DNA of 64,000 bases from Anodontia alba. Taxonomy: Eukaryota; Mollusca; Bivalvia; Lucinida; Lucinidae. Below are positions 19,148-64,000 of this stretch, piece by piece. The stretch's first letter is position 1; every line of letters starts with the position of its first letter. The notes under the pieces were generated by a model, which saw only the letters and a program-made list of their open reading frames with translations, was not told where the DNA came from and searched no databases. The position numbers and the translations under genes were made by a program. The stretch covers positions 38,295,070-38,359,069 of the forward strand of contig OZ024826.1 in assembly GCA_964016985.1 (NCBI GenBank), written 5' to 3'.

Positions 19148-21228
19148 TAGATCACCTCAGCACGAAGTGCTCAAGGTGAGCTGTTGTGATCACCTGTGTC
19201 CACCGTCCGTCGAGCGTCGTCCGTCGTGAACAACTTCTTAAATGACATCTCCTCATAAACCGGTAAATGGATTTTGAAATAACTTCACAGAAATGTTTGT
19301 GTGGTGACCGTCTATCAGAAGTGCTAAAATGGTTTCGCTCTGCTGAACAAAATGACCACCAGAGCTAAAAATAGAAGAAAAAAAAAAACTTTAAACGACA
19401 TCTCCCCCTAGGCCAGTAGCCGGATTTCAAAATAATTTCACAGAAATGTTCCTTGGGTGACCTTCTTCTATTTGCTAAAACGGTTCCGCTCTTCTGAACA
19501 AAATGGCCGCCAGAGCTAAAAATAGAAAAAAAAAATCATTAAATGACATCTTCTTCTTGACCAATTGCCCGTTTTCAAAATAATTTCAAAGAATGTTCCT
19601 TAAATGACCCTTTACCAAAGTTGCTAAAAATGGTACCGCTCCGCTGAACAAAATGGTCGCCAAAGCTAAAAATAGAAAAAAAAAAACTTTTAAAGGACAT
19701 CTCCTCCAAGGCCAAAGGCCCGATTTCAAAATAATTTTATAGAAATGTTCCTTGGATGACCCTCTACCAAAATTGCTAAAATGGTTCCTCTGCACTAAAC
19801 AAAATGGCCACCAGAGCTAAAAATAGAAGAACATTTAAACGACATCTCTTCCTAGCCCAACAGCCCGATTTCAAAATAATTTCAAAGAAAATTTCTTTGG
19901 TTCCGCCTTGCTGGCGCTGAACAAAATGGCTGCCAGAGCTAAAAAAATCAACAACAACAAAACCTTTAAACGACATCTCCTCCTAGGCCAATTGTCCGAT
20001 TTCAAAAAAAAAATCATAGAAATGTTTCTTGCGTGACCCTCTACCAAAATTGCTAAAATGGTTGCCGCTGGAAAAAAAAAATGACCGCCAGAGTTAGAAA
20101 TAGAAAAAAAAAAAAAAAAAAAAAAAAACTTTAAACGATATGTCCTCCCACATGTAGGCCAATGGCCCGGTTTCAAAGCAATTCCACAAAAATGTTCCTT
20201 GGATGACTCTCTACCAAAATTGCTAAAATGGTTCCCTTCCGCTGAATAAAATGGCCGCCAGAGCTGAAAATAGAAAAATATTTTAATGATATCTCCTCCT
20301 AGGCCAGTAGCCCAGTTTCAAAATAATTTCACAGAAATGATCATTGGGTTATTCTCTACCAAAATTGCTGAAATGTTATCGCTCCGCTCAACAAAATGGC
20401 CACCACAGCTAATTGAAAAAGCCTTGGGTGATCCTCTACCAAAATTGCTAAAATGATATCGCTCCGCTGAACAAAATGGCCGCCAGAGCTAAGTGAAAAA
20501 ACCTTGGGTGATCCTCTACCAAAATTGCTAAAATGATATCGCTCCGCTGAGGAAAATGGCTCCCAGAGCTAATTGGAAAAAAAAAACACCTTTAAACGAC
20601 ATCTTCTCCTAGGCCAATTGCCCGATTTCAAAATAATTTCACAGAAATGTTCCTCGGGTGACCCTCTATCAAAATCGCTAAAATGGTTTTGCTCCGCTGA
20701 ACAAAATGGCCGCCAAAGCTAAAATAGAATAACCTTTTAAATGACATCTCATCCAGTGGCCTATGGCCCGATTCCAAAATAATTTCACAGAAATGTTCCA
20801 TAGGTGACCCTCAACCAATATTTCTAAAATGGTTCCGCTTCGCTGAACAAAATCGCCGCCAGAGCTAAAAATCGAAAAAAAAAAAAAATAAATAAATAAA
20901 TGACATCTCCTAGGCCAGTGGTCTGATTTCAAATTTTTTTTCACAGAAATGTTCCTTAGATGACCCTCTACCAAAATCGTTAAAATGGTTCTGCGCCGCT
21001 GAAAACAATGGCCACCAAAGCTAAAAATAGAAAAAAAAAGAACTTTAAACGACATCTCCTTGGCCAATGACCTGATTTCAAAATAATTTCACAAAAATGT
21101 TACTTGGGTTACCCATTACAAAAACTTGCTTAAATGGTTCCACTCCGCTGAACCAAATGGCCGCCAGAGCTAATCTTAGCTCAGGTGAGCGATCCAGGGC
21201 CATCATGGCCCTCGTGTTTAAAGTGAAC
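19148..21228. mobile_element. repeat element with expanded internal minisatellite, array 1
   Basis: The left end has GATCACCTCAGCACGAAGTG and CAAGGTGAGCTGTTGTGATC. The right end has AGCTCAGGTGAGCGATCCAG and GGGCCATCATGGCCC. Between them are about 14 copies of a monomer marked by AAAATGGCCGCCAGAGCTAA, AACGACATCTCCTCCTAGGC, CCGATTTCAAAATAATTTCA and GTGACCCTCTACC. Spacing is mostly 140-170 bp, with short 78-84 bp units at 20393-20560. Long minus-strand frames, for example 20678-21067, arise because the monomer is close to a multiple of three. The same terminal box occurs at 34880-34915 and 53955-54003. I read no protein in it. Confidence 0.7.
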
Positions 21229-21296
21229 TCTTCATTTCTTCAATTTGGACTTGTCCACTGATGCAAAAAGGGGTTTCAGTCTAAAATCTAACACAG

Positions 21297-21395
21297 AATG
21301 GCAAACAGTGAAAATTCTGATGATATAGCTCGTTACTAGCCGTCTCATCTGAATATAGACTGTTTGCACAGAGCATTTGTTTTTGTCTGCTGGAC
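21297..21395. repeat. hairpin repeat, AAACAGTG family
   Basis: GGCAAACAGTGAAAATTCTG pairs imperfectly with CATCTGAATATAGACTGTTT. A further scrap lies at 21523-21570. Confidence 0.55.
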
Positions 21396-21699
21396 TGAAA
21401 GGATTTATCCCATTTATGTCTAGTGGACTTCTACCTTAACTCTTTGGACCGGTCCATCTCCAATAATAGGGGTGTCTTTTCTATTTTAATAGTTACTATA
21501 TTTTGTAGAAATTCCCACATTTAATGCAAACAAGGTAGACCCTGAGCAGACGCCTACACTGTTTGCTAATGTCCCTTTAATGGGACGCTAGGCTTAAATG
21601 GGTTAAAGAAAGACTTTGCCAGTCACCCGGCCAGTAGATTTATATATAGATCCGATATTGGACAGTAGGTCTATAATTAGGCGGAGCTCAGGAAACATA

Positions 21700-21818
21700 C
21701 CCAGCGGGCAAATGACGTTTATACAACGTCGGCTCAACGTCGCCTCAACGTCGATGCAACGTCATGACGTTGCATCGACGTTGAGGCGACGTTGTATTAA
21801 CGCCATGTGCCCGCTGGG
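21700..21818. mobile_element. palindromic MITE (CCCAGCGGGCA..TGCCCGCTGGG type), copy D
   Basis: Arms of about 60 bases built from CAACGTCG-type heptamers meet at TGACGT. Ends are CCCAGCGGGCA and GTGCCCGCTGGG, flanked by TA. The left arm has one more CAACGTC unit than the right. Confidence 0.8.
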
Positions 21819-21829
21819 TACGTGTAGTT

Positions 21830-22440
21830 GATAAGAAACTCTGTTGTTTAATATAAATTGTAACACATATAGTTACCTACAGTAAAGAAAAAAAATAAAA
21901 AAGAAGAAAGAAAATAAGGAGAATTAAAGTATATTTTTGATCTATTTCCTGTATCAAAGACTCGTTTGTTTGTCTTATTGTGTGTGTATAAAGCGTACTA
22001 TTAATTTGTGACACATGACTGACATTTAACTGTATTTTCCTAAATGTATTATTAGGCTGATATGCATGGTTGGCGAAGCATACTTACCAAGTAATGCTTA
22101 CTTTTCATGGACTCCTGATTGCACCCAGTTATTTTGGGTCCGTGTCTGTCTGCTTGAACATTCCTTATTGCGTCTTTGTTTATATCGACTTAATAATCTT
22201 CTGAGACTTGATTTGGTACGTTGATCACGGACTCATTCAGCCCTTGTCCATGGGAGGGCTGTTATCCGTGATTGTGGCATTTACAAGGCATTCCCATAGC
22301 TTTATTGTATTACTTCTTCATGCAATAGTTTATTCTTTTTCTAGCTGATATATAGCGTTTGAGGTGGCAGCCTTATCATTCACAAATGATCAACAATTCC
22401 AAATGCAATCATCAAGACAGATAGATCACACTGTCACATA
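21830..22440. other. unassigned region upstream of the coiled-coil gene
   Basis: No repeat or gene is recognised. It would contain the promoter of the gene starting at 22491. No clear TATA box at the expected distance can be defended. Confidence 0.3.
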
Positions 22441-22490
22441 AACGTCATTTACTTGATTGTTGGAAGAAGTTGCGTTCAGCTCGCTGTAAC

Positions 22491-61686
<39,196 letters not shown>

Positions 61687-61837
61687 ACACACTGTCCTGT
61701 ACACAATACTTTGACATTTCTACAAAATTAGAGATGTTTAGTGTTGATGTTCTGGACAACGTTGATTTGAAAACAGTCAAATCCAGTTGTCACATCTAAC
61801 AAAGAAGTCCAAAAGTTTGATACCTTAAAGTCGACAT

Positions 61838-62115
61838 CATCACGAAAACATACCTATATAATTTTGACCCCCTTAAACCCCACTTTTATACAGTAAAACT
61901 GGGGTTTACAGGGGTATACATTATTTTTCTTATTTCTGCTTAAAAACATAGATTGTGGATACTCGTTAGAACCGCCTCGGCGAGGCGGTTCTAACGAGTA
62001 CCCATAATCTCTGTTTTGAGCAGAAATATGAAAAATATCAGAATTTTTGTCTGAAAACTTTCAGTTTTTGGTGGCGAAATTTTCAATATATTTGAATAGA
62101 CATGTTTTCGTAATG
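61838..62115 (+). mobile_element. MITE, CATCACGAAAACAT family, copy 3
   Basis: Ends CATCACGAAAACATACC and ACATGTTTTCGTAATG. The central hairpin is the best preserved: GTTAGAACCGCCTCGGCGAG is perfectly mirrored about 61980. Confidence 0.88.
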
Positions 62116-62265
62116 CAAGAACAGAAAACTCCTTAGCTGCCCTGTATACTGACAACCCTCTTTGTGTGGCTTCATACGCTTTATACATGTTGGCCCTGTC
62201 ATACTGTAACTTTATTTTCTTTGTCTGAGGTTTTGAAGGTGTAAACAAAGGAGAGATACTTACAA
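62116..62265 (-). pseudogene. pipsqueak/pogo-type helix-turn-helix fragment
   Basis: The minus-strand frame contains KPQTKKIKLQYDRANMYKAY then EATQRGLSVYRAAKEFSV and is cut by the end of the MITE at 62115. The pattern Y-x-x-x-x-[ML]-x-x-A-x-x-x-x-x-x-G-x-S-x-x-x-A-A-x-x-F-x-V is that of HTH_psq domains found in pogo/Tigger/jerky-type transposases and in domesticated DNA-binding proteins. No ATG starts the frame; it follows an in-frame stop near 62268. Could be an exon of a real gene, or part of a pogo-like transposon from which the rest is lost. Confidence 0.6.
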
Positions 62266-62529
62266 ATGGCTCATTCTGCCTTTAGCAGACATGTAATTGG
62301 AACACACAGTAAAATGTTTTTCCCCCAGAAATCATCGTTGTCAGGGTTTTAAATATGTATAACACCTTTTATAAAACATTGAGTAATATGCTTTTTATAA
62401 TCACCAAACTTTTACTTCACTCTGATCAAAGACTGTACATGTGTGAAAATGAGCAATTTAAAAAAGCAGTTTCATTACATTTTGAATGTTACGGCTTCCC
62501 ATACTTTCAGATTCCCAGAAACGTTGCCA

Positions 62530-62805
62530 CATTACGAAAACACGCTTATTCAAATACACTGAAATTTTACCACAAAAAATGGCAATTTTACAGATAAAAA
62601 ATTCTGATATTTTTCATATTTCTGCTCAAAACATAAATTGTGGGTAATCGTTAGAACCGCCTCGTCGAGGCGGCTCTAACGAGTAGCACAATCTATGTTT
62701 TTTAGCAGAAATAACAAAAATAATGTATGCCCCTGTAAACCCCAGTTTTACTATATAAAAGTGCGGTTAAGGGGATCAAAATTATATAGGTATGTTTTCG
62801 TGATG
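62530..62805 (-). mobile_element. MITE, CATCACGAAAACAT family, copy 4 (inverted)
   Basis: Reverse orientation to 61838-62115. Ends CATTACGAAAACACGCTT and TATGTTTTCGTGATG. Central hairpin around GTTAGAACCGCCTCGTCGAG. Confidence 0.85.
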
Positions 62806-62809
62806 AAAT

Positions 62810-64000
62810 ATGGTAATCCTGTGACCTATGATTGCCAATGAAAGCTCCACCTATCGGACAAACTCGTCACTGCAGACGAAATTAAAAAAAAAACTGATTT
62901 TAATTAAAAACAAGGGTGACTTTTAAGGGACAGGGGGTGGGGGTAGCGAGGAAAAAAGCTAGTTTTATAGAATTTATTTAAATAAACAACTTTCACACAA
63001 GTACACTTGACATTTCCCCCAAACAGTTGGCGATATGATTCACAAATTTCCGTTTTACCCTAACGATTATGTAAACATCCAGTAGATGGTGCGCATAAAA
63101 AATATCATGCGGAAAATATTTGCACCGGAATCGTGGAACCACCGTTACCATGAGAAGGGAGTACCTAAATGTTAGGAAATCAACAGAAATCAGTGTCACG
63201 ACCATTACGCACTCACGCCTGATAAAGTTTTCATGACGTTACACAAGATGCGAAAAGTTCCATCATTTATTTTTTTTCTGATATGATGATGAAGATAAGA
63301 TTTTCCAACATAATCAGAGCAGGATTTTCGTCGCGAGTATAATGTTTACAACCGCCACCCCTCATCAGATTCCTGCTGACAGTAACAATAGGTTCCTCTT
63401 TGGCAGGTAGTCTATGTTCGTTTGACGATTATTGCAATTGTGTTGGTTCGTTTTGGTATTGTTTGTCTCTATTCCCTTCCTCTTTAGATACCTTGAGAAG
63501 TCTGTTATTTATAGCGTGTGCCCTCCTTCCTTTATATTTTAGCCAACTCACGTATGGGTTGTGTACCAGCTAAAAAGAGAAATAAGGCGATAGATGGTAT
63601 TGATACAAATAATTTTACCATTATGCATAGATAGGAAAAAAGAAACATTAAAAAAAAATGCCAGAAAATAGAGACATAATATGAAACTCACAGAAACATT
63701 ATAAAAATGGTGACACACGGATAAAAATTATCCAGAAAAAAAAGAAACCACAGTAAAGACGGAAAAAAAGTTTGTATGTTTATAGTGAATTTCATGATAT
63801 ATCAAAGTATCGTGCACAAGGATGGTGCCATATTATATAAAATATTATATAAATGGAATAAACCATATTATATAAAATACAATATAAATGGAGTATTACT
63901 GAAAGTTTGTTTAAGAGACATTGAAAAGTAAGTTTGAACTTAAATAACCAACAGTTGTACTGGAGAAAACTGAAAATATTCCACCATACACGCTTCACCG
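62810..64000. other. unassigned sequence to window end
   Basis: Contains A-rich runs and a local repeat of ATATTATATAAAATA-type phrases at 63828-63885. No frame with a recognised domain. Confidence 0.35.

Noticed and set aside
19586..21067. Minus-strand frames of 66-129 codons with repeated peptide phrases
   Set aside because: The phrases repeat because the 140-170 bp minisatellite monomer repeats; codon-level conservation is not visible and A runs break the frames.

Overview
This window looks like accessory, transposon-rich nuclear DNA of a marine bivalve, most likely a heterodont clam. That assignment is inference. It rests on A+T-rich intronic sequence, many short hairpin repeats built around a GATCAGCCTGCGCATCCGCG core, repeats ending in a GTGAGCG..GGGCCATCATGGCCC box, tRNA-headed SINEs, BEL/Pao, Penelope-like and mariner elements, and a Mieap-type exon. 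There are no bacterial operons, no rRNA, no CRISPR array and no convincing stand-alone tRNA gene. Nearly all open frames over 60 codons are chance frames in repeats or pieces of transposase and reverse transcriptase.

Host genes. (1) 2706-2987 (+) is a terminal exon resembling the C-terminal domain of mitochondria-eating protein (Mieap/SPATA18). (2) A spliced gene can be followed on the + strand from an ATG at 22491 to a stop at 61686. Its exons are 22491-22507, 24463-24546, 31651-31749, 59285-59377, 60604-60750 and 61656-61686. Every junction is phase 2 and the joined frame is open for 156 codons of charged, coiled-coil-like sequence. A second copy of the 99-nt third exon at 26299-26397 has an in-frame stop and a GC donor. 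It lies in a diverged segmental duplication (about 24.66-26.96 kb versus 28.83-35.2 kb). The 27.5-kb intron between 31749 and 59285 holds most of the large transposons. (3) 62116-62265 (-) is a pipsqueak/pogo-type helix-turn-helix fragment between two inverted MITE copies.

Layout. 0-7 kb: MITEs, a tandem duplication carrying a Penelope-like 3' fragment, the Mieap exon, and a mariner (3705-6294) split by a second, coding-intact mariner (4711-6050). 7-22 kb: MITEs, SINEs, hairpins, and a 2-kb repeat with an internal minisatellite (19148-21228). 22-36 kb: first exons of the coiled-coil gene, the segmental duplication, a Penelope-like copy, several MITEs, SINEs with clear target duplications, and a second minisatellite-bearing repeat (32395-34915). 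35.6-37 kb: a decayed mariner. 41-51 kb: a 7.6-kb BEL/Pao LTR retrotransposon on the minus strand (42592-50198), with a Penelope-like copy nested in its leader, followed by a Penelope-like fragment nested inside an inverted Penelope-like 3' end. 54.8-56.2 kb: the longest Penelope-like copy. 58-63 kb: last exons of the coiled-coil gene and three copies of one MITE family.

Most elements are dead. The exceptions by appearance are the mariner at 4711-6050 (intact frame, catalytic triad, 29-bp perfect inverted repeats, TA duplication) and the SINE at 32542-32849 (perfect 14-bp duplication). All calls come from reading the sequence; no database search was possible.
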